Positions 44,201 through 56,161 of a DNA stretch of 64,000 nucleotides are shown piece by piece (within the stretch, counting starts at the first letter, position 1; each line of letters starts with the position of its first letter). The stretch lies in the NCBI GenBank assembly GCA_025766275.1, contig JAFKAC010000005.1, positions 806,001 to 870,000 on the forward strand. The letters are read 5' to 3'. The translations under genes were made by a program, and so were the position numbers. The notes under the pieces are model-generated. The model was not told the DNA's origin. It ran no database searches and worked only from the letters and a program-made list of their open reading frames with translations. The DNA comes from Lactarius indigo (lineage: Eukaryota; Basidiomycota; Agaricomycetes; Russulales; Russulaceae).

Positions 44201-46537
44201 GTAGTCTGTAACATTGTTTTTCATTTGCAGCCACCAGTAGTGTCGTTCAGTGAGTTGAAGGGTGCGTTTGATCCCTGGGTGGCCATAGACAGGGGAGTCA
44301 TGGTGTGTGGCAATAATGGTATGTTTGTTGTGGATGCCGCCGGTGACCATGCAGTGTCCATCTTTATACCACGTTCCTTCAATGTCTTTGAGTTTGTGTG
44401 CATCGATCCAAGGTTTTAACTTAGCTATATCCTGTTTGTAGACTGGATGGAGAGGTGTCATTTCCACTGGTAGGATTTCGGGTCTCCAATGTTTGGAGTG
44501 GGTTTCTTCTTGGAGTGTGGTGGCTTGTGCGAAAACTTGTTCTGGTAATACCGTAACACCCTCATTGTCATTCTCACCTTGGTCATAATCTGGTCGCCTA
44601 GAAAGGGCATCAGTGCGTCCATTGGATGTCCCCTTGATGTGATGAATTTCGAAGTCATATTCTGAAAGTTCGAGCACCTCTCTAGCAACATATCTGCTTA
44701 TTTTCTGCGGTGACTTCCAGTACTGGAGGTTGAGGTGGTTGGAGAAGACTTTGATTTTGTGAGGGGAGCCTGCTAAAAGAGGCCTCCAATGGTGGAACAC
44801 TTTGACAATTGCCAGTAATTATAAGTCGTATATGTCATAGTTTCTTTCTGCTTCATTGAGCATAGAGGAGTAGTAGCCAATGGGGTGTTGTTTGCCATCT
44901 TCCTTATGCTGTAGGAGAACCGCACCAGTTGTGAAGCCTGAGGCATCAACTTCTAGTTCAAATTGGTGAGTGAGGTCCAGATGTGCTAAGACAGGTTCAC
45001 TGGTGACTAGGTTTTTGAGGTCTTGAAATGCTTTTTCCTCTTCTGTTCCCCAGTGCCATTCAGTGTCTTTACATGTGAGTTTGTTGAGCAGTTGTGCTTT
45101 GGTTGCAAAACTGTGAATAAATGGTTGGTAAAAATTGCAGAAACTGAGAAAAGAGCGGACGTCCTTCACTTTAGTTGGCGTAGGCCAATCTTTAATGCCC
45201 GAAATTTTGATGGGGTCCATGCATGTCACCCCTTTTTCAAGGATTACCCCCAGGTAATCCATGCATGGGGAGTGGAAAAGGCATTTTTCAAGTTTGTAGT
45301 AGAGGTCGTGTTCTGTGGACATGCAGAGTACATCTTTGACTGCTTCAACATGATCATCAAGTGAGTACTTGAGTCCCATAGTGATGCCAATGTTGTCCAT
45401 ATAAACCCATATAATGGTGCCGCATGCTTCATGTTTGGTGATGATATCTCTAAAGATGAAGTTCATCATCGTCTGGAATGTAGCTGGGGAGTTTGTCAAG
45501 CCAAAGAACATCACCATTGGTTCAAATAATCCATAATGTGTTTTAAACACAGCCTTTTCTTCGTCTCCCTCTTTGATGCATACATTGTTATACCCCCATC
45601 TGACGTTGAGTTTGGTGTGGATGTGGGCATTGCTGAGGTTGGTAATGAGGTCAGAGATAAGGGGGAGGGGGTATTGGTTGCATATGGTGACTGCATTGAT
45701 TTTTCAATAGTCCTGTACTGGGCGTAGCTTTCTGTCCTTCTTTTTAATGAAGAAAAAGGATGATGCATATGGTGACTTAGAAGGTCTTATATACCCCTTT
45801 TTCAGTTGTTCATTGATCCACTCGCGTAGCTTTTTGTCTTCCTCCTGTGTCATCAGGTATATTTTGCAATTGATGGCATCTGCTGTGCCAGGTTTGAATT
45901 CGATTGCATGATCCCAGGGCCAGCTGGGAGGGAACCTGTCCAACACTTCTTCACTGAAAAGGCATGTGTATTCCTGATACTCGGGAGGTAACTTGGCTTT
46001 TATCGTGTATTGTTGGGTGGCAATGGCAAGATCAGTAGCGGTCACTCTGATCCGGCATCCTTCTTCAAATTGCTGTTGTTGTTCATTGGTGATGACGCAG
46101 GAATGCACAACCTCATATTCATTGTCCTGTACGGAAGAGGCCACCACAACAGGTGTAATACGTTTGATGTGGGGGTTTACTGACCAGATAAAAATGGGAA
46201 GCATAGCTTCATGTATTGCAGCTTGCGACCATTTAATATGTGGGTCGTATATGGCAAGCCAGGGATACCCTAGTACAATATCCTCATTGCCAATGTCTGT
46301 AATGAGAAAGCATATCTCCTTATTAATCCCTTTAGTTTGAACATTGACATCAATATAATGGGTGATACACCCCGACTTGTTTTCGGTATTGTCAATATTC
46401 CATATTTTCTTTGGAACATCAAGTGGTTTGGTTCCAAATCCCATCCTTTTAATGAAGGAGGGTCTCATGAAGCAATGGGTTGCTCCTGAGTTGACTAATG
46501 CTTGTATGTCGGCCATTGTGTAACTGGTGCAAATCAA
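41277..46537 (-). pseudogene. pol of element C1
   Basis: Protease motif reads NSGAT (about 46490) instead of DSGAT, and the RT box reads YMDN (about 45395) instead of YMDD, so two catalytic Asp codons are lost. RNase H is at about 44980-44640; the integrase zinc-binding region ends near 44174. The integrase core is split by solo LTR-D (43501-44044). GPF/chromodomain region at 42650-42952 (HGPFKITQVMSP; EEYKVEKIL). The frame then continues past the chromodomain through an acidic stretch DEVEDEDELGDHYPIR (about 42000-41950) to a short final block near the polypurine tract. Many TGA codons replace Arg. Confidence 0.85.
43501..44044 (-). repeat. Young solo LTR-D (544 bp) in the integrase of C1
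   Basis: Perfect TSD GGAAT (43496-43500 and 44045-44049). On the minus strand it begins TGTCACGTTT and ends GATGGCGTTACA. It has TATTTAAG, then AAGACCAAGAT and ATCTTGGTCTT as a hairpin, as in LTR-B. It keeps many CpGs (for example around 43505-43545), in contrast to all LTR-C sequence around it, so it inserted recently. Confidence 0.93.
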
Positions 46538-46614
46538 TACTGGAACTCACATAGAACAATAGTGAGTCATGATTACACTGTTACAATTAACTGCCCTCAC
46601 CCAGGCCAATGGGT

Positions 46615-48904
46615 TCAGGCGTCCTGAAAACCCTCCTTCTTCCATAACTGTTGAAGGATGAGGTCCTTTACATCATCTGATTCTCCTGCTACTCCATTAA
46701 GCCAGTTGTTGGCACACTATTGAGGGGGTGCTTCTTGGACCGCCCTGGTAGCAACTTCAGGTTCTTGCTGGTGGTAGTCGGTATCGACGTACTGGCTAGT
46801 TGATGCTTGAGGTTGATAACCTCCTCATGGTGCTCTGCAATCTTGGGCCATGTGTCCATCCTTTCCACAATTATAACAGGTGACTGGCCTTTGGTTGTTA
46901 CACCCCCCTCCTCTTTGTAAAAATCCTCCTTGAGGTCGATATGGAGGTCGAGGAGCAAGTATGTCTTCAGCTCCTGTTAGCCATCCTTGAATGCAATCAT
47001 CTGATGTATCCATCACGTTCAGATCTCTTGACAAGTTTCTAGGCTGCCAGGAGCTTCTTGGCAGTCCTTGCCATTGACGCTGTCATTGTGATCATTCTTG
47101 TTTTTGTGGTGCCCCTTTGTCAAGCATAGCTTTAAGGTGCATGTATTGTTGTTGGCGAGTGGTAGCAGCTTCTTTCTATTTGTGGTAGTTTCATGGGGAG
47201 TCAAGGGTATACACTTTAGAATAAAGATCTTTTGGTAACCTGCTTGCAAAGAGATCCAATGTCTGATGGTTGTCAAGTCAATACTGAGCATGTTGCACTA
47301 ATTGTTTGAATTGAGTGCAATACTCATCTAGATTGCCCCCAATCATCTTAAGGCCTTTCTTGAGCTTGTATTGAGCTTGCTCTTGTTCCTGTTGATAAGT
47401 GACCCACGTGCACTTAGCGGCTCATATGGACCAGACTTGCAGCATGGACTGCTTTAGATTAGATATACAGGACATGTAGATTAGATATTTTGATCTGTAC
47501 AATCTTGAATGTCTTGTATTTACTTATCTATTACATCACTGTACTATGACATCATGCAGACTCCTCTGGACTTGTCATTGTACTACGCCTTTGTTCTTTC
47601 TTTAGCTATATCTTTATTGTGATGTCATTATGATATCATTTCAGTCTGGGCTCTTCTTGTTTTCACACTCTTTGTTCTCCATCTGTACATTCCTTTTGTC
47701 CACTTGTAGAACAATGTCTCTTATACTATGTGACTCTATGTTACTTCCTTGTATTAGTGTCACACCTGTAAACAGTATAAGTAGAGTAGCATGTATGCTC
47801 CTGGTCCACATCAGTTCTCACTGCTTGTGTGCCAGGTATGCCTTCCATTCTCTAATGTATTATCATCAGTTCTCACTGCTTGTGTGCCAGACTATCTTGC
47901 TTCTCTGCAACTTACCCTGTCAAACCTCTGCTTCTAGCCACCCACTGTATCTCACCACAGTCTACTTTGTCACTGTGAGTATAGTCCCTATGTGTGCTGT
48001 TCATCAGTTCCATTGTGTTTCAGAAGTGCTGCATAAAGCTGTGCGTCACTTCATTCCATAGCCCTTCACTAGTATGGGGTATTCCTGTTTGTATCTGGCC
48101 ATTAAGCCAGGTGAGCATGGCCAACACCCATTCGCTGACATTGACACCCTTGATATAGGATAAGAAAAGTAGGGCTTGTTGATAGGGCATGGCCATTATG
48201 CCTTCATCTGTGTTCATGCCCCAGTAGACATGCCATTGTGTGAGAAATGCTTCAACCTTGGCATGTTCTCTGTCGAATACTGTGGGTGCTTCACCAGCTA
48301 ACTTGTTACTGGGAGGAACAATGGGACCTGCACCTGGTAATCCCCCTCCCAGGTGTCCTCCTCCTGGTGACCCCCCTGGGAATCCTCCAGGGAATCCTCC
48401 TCCTCATGGTGGTGGTCCTCCTCATGGTAGGTCACCAGGGGATCCACCCCCTCCACTAGGTGGGTCGGGTACATCAGGTCTGATGGCGCAATGGATAGCT
48501 ACATCATTGTCTGTCATTCTATGACCCATGTGTGGATTAATGGGTGCTAATATGGCTTGCACCTCTTGCACAATATGATGTTGTTCTTCTCAAGCCATCT
48601 GATCAATTGTATCAGAGGCTAATTGTACTTCTTCTCACATGATAGTTGCAGTAGCCATTGCAACTGCTGGACTGTGGATGTGTATTACTTCTGGGTTGGT
48701 ATGAAGAGTGAGGGACTCAGTTCTTTGTATGATGTGTTCCCCAATGGCTCCTAAGCTAGCGTCTTCTGCTGGTGTTTCTCCTCTACTGGGTGGTTCCTGG
48801 CTTTCGGATGCTTCTTCTCCACTGATTCCTTCGTCAGTGTGTTCTTGTGCTTGTCCATCAATAGGGCCATAGTCTGCACAGCTATTAAGTTGTTGCATGT
48901 CGAT
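46615..48904 (-). pseudogene. gag of element C1, main part
   Basis: Runs from the C2 insertion point to the conserved gag stop (TGA, 46615-46617). Contains part of the leader region (SCADYGPIDGQAQEH), a Pro/Gly-rich linker (about 48330-48480), the Gag core (TQWHVYWGMN; SYIKGVNVSEWVL; 48240-47100) and an intact CCHC knuckle CYNCGKDGHMAQDC (about 46880-46840). Interrupted by solo LTR-E at 47390-48006. The first about 90 codons are displaced to 56673-56960 by C2. Confidence 0.82.
47390..48006 (+). repeat. Solo LTR-E (617 bp) in gag of C1
   Basis: Begins TGTTGATAAGTG and ends CTGTTCATCA; perfect TSD GTTCC (47385-47389 and 48007-48011). Two-copy version of the internal tandem unit. TATA-like AGTATAAGTAG near 47777. 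Confidence 0.94.
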
Positions 48905-49415
48905 TGTTATGCTCCACCGGTGTTAGTCTGACTTGGACTCTGAAACAGGTGTAATCGACTTAGCGAAGATCAGGCGAATGGGGATCATGTGTCAACCCAA
49001 CACAAGCTGAACAGGGGCACTACTGGCACACGCTGCAGCAATGGTAAAGAAGTACTATCCCTTGGTGGATAGGAGTGGAGGTACTCTTAGTCTGAAGACT
49101 AAGGCAGACAAGAGACAAGTCAAGATGGTGGATTGAAGAAGACCAAGATGGGGACTCTTGGTCTTCCAGAGCAACTACTCATACAGATACACATGGGCTT
49201 TAAAGCGCCGCTAGAACAGTAAAGAACCAATAGCATAACTAGCTCAAACCCTAGTACAGCTATCCTAGGAATGAGTCATACATGAGTCACAATCACATGT
49301 GAACTACTATGCTGACTGATACAATGTAAGAGTCCATGACTAATACTACTATCGGGCCATAGTCATAACCGGCTATGAGTCATTCACCCTGTGTAATAGA
49401 GTCCATACCATAATA
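48905..49415 (-). repeat. 3' LTR of element C2 (511 bp)
   Basis: Minus-oriented LTR-C directly after the polypurine tract. Compared with the 5' LTR, nearly all differences in the first 250 bp are C/T or G/A, mostly at sites where one copy has CG (for example CACCGG/CACTGG, AATCGAC/AATTGAC, TCTGAC/TCCAAC). Confidence 0.92.
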
Positions 49416-49447
49416 TCACCCCCTTTTCAGGAGTGAGGCCCACCTCA

Positions 49448-52400
49448 CTAGTCTGCCTTTGATTCTTGCCTCATCCATTTGGCTTCATCTTCCATGTGCT
49501 CCAGTATGTTAGCTCTCTCGAGATGGTAGAGACTGGCCTTCTTATCCTCCAACGCCATGTACCTCTCCTCCTGCAATCTCTGGATTTGCCACTCTAACTG
49601 ATCCTCAGCGAAAGCGAATTGCCGATACCAATGCAGCTCTTCAATGAGGGTTACATCCCCAATGTGCATCAGTAGCAAATCAGTGGGGTGACGATCATGA
49701 AGCATGAAACATTCTTTGTGGGGGATGAATGTGCAGTTGTCTTTCGGGAGGTGTGGTGTAGCGTAGAGGGGTTTACCATAAAGGAAGCCCGACCCTGGAA
49801 CTATTCCAAGTATGAAGGGGTCTCCTCCTCAGATAACCTGTATGTGGGATGCCTGTACCATCGGTCCATTGGGGAGTTTGATTGGGAATGGAATGTAATC
49901 AGGACCTCAATTGACCTGGAACCCTTCAGGGACAACAACTCAGGCTGCTGGGTCTCATTCACCCATTGGTGTATAACAAGCCGCTTGTGCCACAGCGACT
50001 CTTCCTTGGTGCAGGGGGTTCCCCAATGCGTCGATGAGGAAGGGAGTGGCTGTTGGATCTTCAGCATAGAATTCATGTTCAAGGAATGCGTGCCTGATGG
50101 GGTAATGGTCTCCAAGCTCATCTTCATCCTCAACTTCGTCCAATACTCCTTCCTCTCCTGCCTCATCTTGCGACGGCAAGTGGCAATATGGAGTTGCTCC
50201 TGCTGCCACCACACCACCGTCTCTTTCCATTCTTGTTCATATTTCTTCATGGCATTCAGCAGTTGCACTGCGTGGGACAGCTGCTTGAAGCCGAAAAAGC
50301 TCGTCTTCTGTGATGAACATTTCAGGCTCACCAGTGTCAGGGTTAGTGAGGGCATACATGGGCAGAGGTGCTGGTTGAGTTATTGTTGGATTGTCGTTGA
50401 GAGTTCCCTGTAAGGGCACAGGGAATCATTGCAGTGTCTGGTGCAATTCTTCAGCAGTAATAGGCCCGTCGTCCTCATGCTGCATGGCAGTACAGTTGCT
50501 GGTTGCAGCTCCAGTGGTTGTGGTGTCGTTGGTGGAGTCAGGGTCAACAAGTGTGGCAGAGGAGTTGTTGACAAGAGTGGAGAGGAGTGCGAGCTGTTCA
50601 TTGCATCAAGTAGAGGACATAGGAGAAGTGGGTGATGGAGACTCAACACGATGGATGACGGTCCTTATATGTGTTTCTGCAGCAGGATTGGAATGTTTGA
50701 ACTCCTGCACAGCTTCGTTGGCAAAGACGTCATCCTTATCTATCCATTGATTGTCGGAGTCAGGATAACCCCTCCACTTGACAAGGTACTGAAGTCGTTG
50801 TCTTCTGCCAAATCGCCGGGAGTCTAGAATCTTCTCAACTTCATATTCTTCTTCGTTATCAATGAAATCAGGTGGTGGGCACTGATAGTTTGGTCTGTGC
50901 ATGGGTGTCTCATGATAAGGTGTGAGAAGATCTATGTGGAAGACATTGTGGATGCTCCACTGCGTGGGAAGTTTGAGGCGATAGTTGATGGGGGACATCA
51001 CCTGGATGACCTTAAAAGGTCCATGGCGCTTGGCCGCTAATTTTGCCATTGGCTGATGAGTGCGCAGGTGACGTCCTTCAAGCCATACAAGGTTGCCTTC
51101 TTTGAACTTGGGTGTATCTCAGTGTTTAACCCATGACTTCTGTGCCCTGAACATGCAGGAGAAGCGCGCTGTCATGCCTGCTTGAATTGGTCCAGTCTTA
51201 ATGACACTTGTGGAATAGGGGAAGGTCTGTTGATCCAATCAGCACAAGGATTGAATCCCAATAAGAGGAAGAAGGGGGACTCCTGCATGGTTTCATTAGG
51301 CCAATTGTTATGCATGAATTCTGCCATAGGCAGATAATGAACCCAGTTGTCTTGCTGCTCATTTACCCAGAAGCGGAGATATTGTTCAAGCCACTGATTT
51401 GTTCATTCTGATTGGCCGTTGGTTCGAGGGTGGTAAGCAGTTGAGATATTTTGGCTGATGCCAAGAATTTTGCATATCTCTCGCATGAATTTGGATGCAA
51501 AATGGGGGTCCCGATCACTGATAATGCATGAGGGGAGTCCAAATCGAGGAAAGACATGAGAGACGTACAGAGCAGCCATCCCTTCAGCTGTTATCTCTTC
51601 ATTGCATGGAATCAAGATGGCAGCTTTAGTGCAGTCATGATTGGTGATTGTTAAAATAGAGTTGTAGCCACAAGAGATGGGAAGCTTAGTGATGAAATCT
51701 ACTGTGATGGTTTTGAATGGCAGGGCTTCCAGTTTGGGGTAAATGGGTTGTAATGGAGCTCGGATGGGACAGAGGTTGACTTTATGTTGTTGGCATTTAG
51801 TGCAGCCCTTGACATAGTCTGTAACATCATTCTTCATTTGTGGCCACCAGTAGTGTTGTTTGGTGAGTTGGAGGGTACGTTTAATCCCTGGATGACTGTA
51901 GACAGGGGGATTGTGGTGGGCGGTGATAATGGTGCATTTGTCATGGATGCTGCCAGTAACCACTCGGCATCCATCTTTGTACCATGTCCCTTCAATGTCT
52001 TTTAGTTTGTGCACATCTACCCAAGGTTTTAACTTAGCTCGATCCTGCTCATAGATGGGATGTTCTGGTGTCATTTCCGTTGGCAAGATTACTGGTCGCC
52101 AATGTGGATGTTGTGAGTCATCCAGAGTGGTTGTGCGTATAAAGATGTGATCCGGTAGGACAGTAATTCCTTCATTGTCATTCTCCCCTTGATCATAGTC
52201 CGGTCTCCATGATAGTGCATTGGCACATCTGTTGGATGTCCCTTTGATGTGATGAATCTTGAAGTCATACTCTGAGAGTTCAAGTACTTCCCTAGTGATG
52301 TGCCTACTAATCTTTTGCGGTGACTTCCAGTATTGTAGGTTGAGATAATCGGAGAAGACCTTGATCTTGTGGGGGGAACCTGCCAGAAGGGGTCTCCAAT

Positions 52401-54200
52401 GACGGAACACCTTGACAATGGCTAGGAGTTCAAGGTCATATATATCATAATTTCGTTCGGCCTCATTGAGAGTGGATGAGTAATAGCCAATGGGATGTCT
52501 TTTACTGTCTGTTTTGCATTGAAGGAGGACTGCACCTGTCGCGAAGCCTGATGCATCGACCTCTAGTTCAAATTGTTGAGTAAGATCTGGGTGTGCTAGG
52601 ACAGGTTCACTGGTAACAAGGGTTTTAAGGTCTTGGAACACCTTTTCTTCCTCTGTTCCCCATTGCCATTTGACACCTTTCTGCGTGAGTTTGTTAAGTA
52701 GTTGTGCTTTGGTTGCAAATCCTCATATAAAAGGTTGGTAAAAATTGCAGAAACCGAGGAAAGAGCAGATGTCCTTAACTTTGGTTGGTGTGGACCAGTC
52801 CCTGATACTGGAAATTTTGACAGGGTCCATGCATGTCACCCCCTTTTCAAGGATTACCCCCAGGTAATCCATGTGTGGAGAGTGAAAAAGACATTTTTCA
52901 AGCTTGTAATATAGGTCATGTTCAGCAGATGTGCAGAGAACGTCCTTGACTGCTTCAATGCGATCTTCAAGTGAGTGTTGAAGTCCTGTGGCTATACCAA
53001 TATCGTCCATGTAGACCCAAATAACTGTTCCTCGTTTTTCATGTTTGGCAATTATGTCCCTGAAGATGAAGTTCATCATAGTCTGGAACATTGCCAGGGA
53101 GTTGGTCAAGCCAAAAAACATCACCGTCAGTTCGAATAATCTGTATCATGTTTTAAACGTGGCCTTTTCCTCATCCCCCTCTTTGATGTGTATATTGTTA
53201 TACCCCCATCAAATGTCGAGCTTGGTATAGATGTGGGCATTACTGAGGTTGGTAATAAGGTTGGAGATGAGAGGGAGAGGGTATTGATTGTGGATGGTAA
53301 CCATGTTGACCTTCCAATAGTCTTGAATGGGTCATAATTTCCCATCCTTCTTCTTGATGAAGAAGAAAGACGAAGTGTATGGAGATTTAGAGGGTCATAT
53401 ATACCCCTTTTTCAACTGTTCATCAATCCATTCATGTAGTTTTTTGTCTTCTTCCTGGGTCATTGGGTATATTTTGCAGTCGATAGTGTCGGCCATCCCT
53501 GGTTTAAATTCAATAGCATGATCCCAGGGCCTGCTGGGAGGAAACCTGTCCAACGCTTCTTCACTGAAGAGGCATTCAAATTCCTGATACTCGAGAGGTA
53601 ACTTAGCTTTAGTGGTATATTGTTGAGCTGCGATAGCTAAGTCTGTGGCCATTGCTCTAATTTGACAGCCTTCTTCAAACTGTCGTCATTGTTCATCTGT
53701 GATGACACAAGAGTGTACAACTTCATAGTCATCGTTTTGTACGGAGGAAGTGGCTATTGTTGGTGTGATTCATTGGATGTGAGGGTTTGTGGATCATATA
53801 ACAATGGGAAGCATGTCCTTGTGAATGGCAGCTTGCGACCATTTGATGTGTGGATCGTATATGGCAAGCCAGGGATAGCCCAGCACAATATCTTCATTGC
53901 CAATGTCTGTGATAAGGAAATGTATTTCCTTGTTGATTCCTTTAGTTTGGACATCAATGTCAACATAATGAGTGATACGTCCTGATTTGTTTTCTGTATT
54001 GTTGATATTCTATATCTTCTTTGGGACGTCGAGTTGTCTTGTCCCAAATCCCATCCTCTTCATGAAGGAGGGCCTCATGAAGCAATGGGTTGCTCCTAAG
54101 TCAACTAATGCTCGTATGTTGGCCATTGCATAACTGGTGCGAATCGATACTGGAACTCTCATAGAACAATAGCAAGTCATGATTACACTGTTACAATTAA
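49448..54200 (-). pseudogene. pol of element C2, including a C-terminal extension
   Basis: Protease motif decayed to DLGAT (about 54110). RT: YMDD near 53000. RNase H about 52640-52250. Integrase: HHCC about 51930-51800, core with TITNHDCTK and SDRDPHF (about 51700-51500). GPF motif and chromodomain 51049-50700 (HGPFKVIQVMSP; EEYEVEKILDSRRF ... YLVKWRGYPDSDNQW). The same frame then runs on to the stop at 49448: a Ser/Thr-rich part, ITEDELFRLQAA, acidic DEVEDEDELGDHYPIR, VVVPEGFQV, a G-x3-YGKPLY block, and a terminal coiled coil (QLEWQIQRLQEERYMALEDK). In-frame stops are mostly TGA at Arg positions. Confidence 0.87.
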
Positions 54201-54224
54201 CTGCCCTCACCCAGGCTGATGGGT

Positions 54225-56140
54225 TCAGGCATCCTGAAAACCCTCCTTTTTCCATAGTTGTTGGAGGATAATGTCTTTTACATTGTCTGATTCTCCTGCT
54301 ACTCTGTTGAGCCAGTTGCTGGCACACTGTTGAGGGGGTACATCTTGAACTGCCCTGGTAGCAATTTCAGGTTCTTGTTGATGGTAGTTGGTGTCGATGC
54401 TTGGGGTTGGTAATTTCCCCGTGGTTGTCCGTCCTTTCCACAATTGTAACTAGTGACTGGCCTTTGATTATTTTGTCCTCCTCCTCTCTGTAAAAATCCT
54501 CCTCGAGGTCGGTATGGGGGTCGAGGGGCAAGTATATCTTCTGCCCCTGTCAGATGCCCTTGAATTCAGTCTGCTGATGTATCCATCGCATTTGGATCCC
54601 TAGGCAGATTCCTTGGTTGCCAAGAACTCCTTGGCGGTCCTTGCCATGGACATTGGCATTGTGGTTGGTTCTGCTTTGGCACTCCTTTGTTAAGCATTGC
54701 TTTGAGGTGCATATATTGCTGTTGATGAGTGGTTGCTGCTTCTTTCCATTTGCAGTAGTTTCGTGGGGAATCGAGAGTGTAAACTTTGGAGTAAAGTTTG
54801 GTGGGTAGTCCACTTGCAAATAGGTCAAGTATCTGGGGATCATTGAGCCAATACTGAGTGCACCACACTAGTTGTTTGAATTGTGTGCAATACTCATCTA
54901 GACTGCCCCCAATCATTTTAAGCCCCTTCTTCAGCTCATATTGGGCTTGTTCCTGCTCCATCATATTTCGGAAGTGCTGCATGAAGCTGCGTGTAATTTC
55001 GTTCCATAGTCCTTCACTAGTGCAGGGTACTCCTGCTTGTATCTGGCCATTGAGCCAGGTAAGCATTGCCAACACCCATTCGCTGACATTGACGCCCTTG
55101 ATGTAGGATAAGAAGAGTAATGTGTGTCAATATGGTGTGGCCATTATGCCTTTGTCTGCATTCATGCCCCAATAGACATGCCATTGTGTGAGAAATGCTT
55201 CAACTTTTGCATGTTCTCCATTGAATACTGTGGGGGCTTCACCAGCTAACTTGTTATTTTGGGGAGGAATAACAGGACCTGCACCTGGTAACCCTCCTCT
55301 GGGATGTCCTCCTCCTGGTGGTCCTCTGGGAAACCCTCCAGGGAATCCTCCAAATCCATGCCCTCTTGGCGGTGGCCCCCCTCCTGGTAAATCGCCAGGA
55401 GGTCCACCTCCTCCACTAGGGGGATCAGCTACATCTGGTCCAATGGCGTGAGGGATGGCCACGTCGTCGTCTGTCATTCTATGACTGGTGTGGGGGTTGA
55501 TAGGTGCTAGTATAGCATGCGCTTCTTGTGCAATGCGGTTTTGTTCTTCTTGAGCCATCTGATCGATTGTATCAGCGGTTAATTGTACTTCTTCTTGTGT
55601 GATGGTGGCAGTGGCCATTGCAACTGCTGGACTGTGAATGTGGATTACTTCTGGTTCGGTTTGGTGAATAGTAAGTGACTCAGTTTGTCATATGATGTGT
55701 TCGCCAATGGCTCCTAGGCTGGCATCTTCTGCTGGTGTAGCTCCCCTACTGGGCAATGGTTGGCTTTCGGAGGTTTCTTCTCCACTGATTCCTTTGTTGG
55801 TATGCTCCTGTGTTTGTCTGTCAATAGGACCGTAGTCTGCATGACTATTGAGTTCGCATGCATCAATGTCGCAGTTGTAGTTTCTTCCCACTGGTCTTAC
55901 AATATCCCAGCGATGGTCTATGGGATTCCAAGTAACCTCAGTCCAACAGAGGTGATCAAAATTGAACTCAACAGGTCGGAAATGGTTAGGACCATTAAAT
56001 TCCACGAAATATCTGGTGTCTTCTCCTCGTTCTCTCCACTGAGCCGCTCCTAGGAACCTTGTTGGTACATTGCAGTCTCCTTGTCGTTCAAGATGATAGG
56101 GATGGAAGGACGTCCACTGTTCTCTGGTCAAATACGCCAC
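54225..56140 (-). pseudogene. gag of element C2
   Basis: Leader domain (LTREQWTSFHPYHLERQGD ... NFDHLCWTEVTWNPIDHRWD; 56140-55870), acidic linker, Pro/Gly-rich stretch (55440-55290), Gag core (FLTQWHVYWGMNADKG; SYIKGVNVSEWVLAML; 55210-54650) and a damaged zinc knuckle (YNCGKDGQ, about 54445, where C1 has a complete CCHC). Stops after GEHII (about 55688), after TPY (about 55127) and after TSAD (about 54566). The frame is open upstream of 56140 and the first codon is GTG, so the true start is unclear. Natural gag stop TGA at 54225-54227, which overlaps the pol frame. Confidence 0.83.
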
Positions 56141-56148
56141 TTTGAAGG

Positions 56149-56159
56149 ATCTTGGTCTT
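56149..56159 (-). promoter_or_regulatory. Primer-binding site of element C2
   Basis: Minus strand AAGACCAAGAT, two nucleotides after the 5' LTR. Exact complement of ATCTTGGTCTT in the LTR (56406-56396, minus). The equivalent site of C1 (56968-56958) has one change, AAGAACAAGAT. Confidence 0.72.
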
Positions 56160-56161
56160 AA

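Noticed and set aside
49801..50413. Plus-strand frame of 241 codons at 49688-50413 as a gene
   Set aside because: It is antisense to the C2 pol extension, lacks recognisable domains, and the sense frame aligns with element B.
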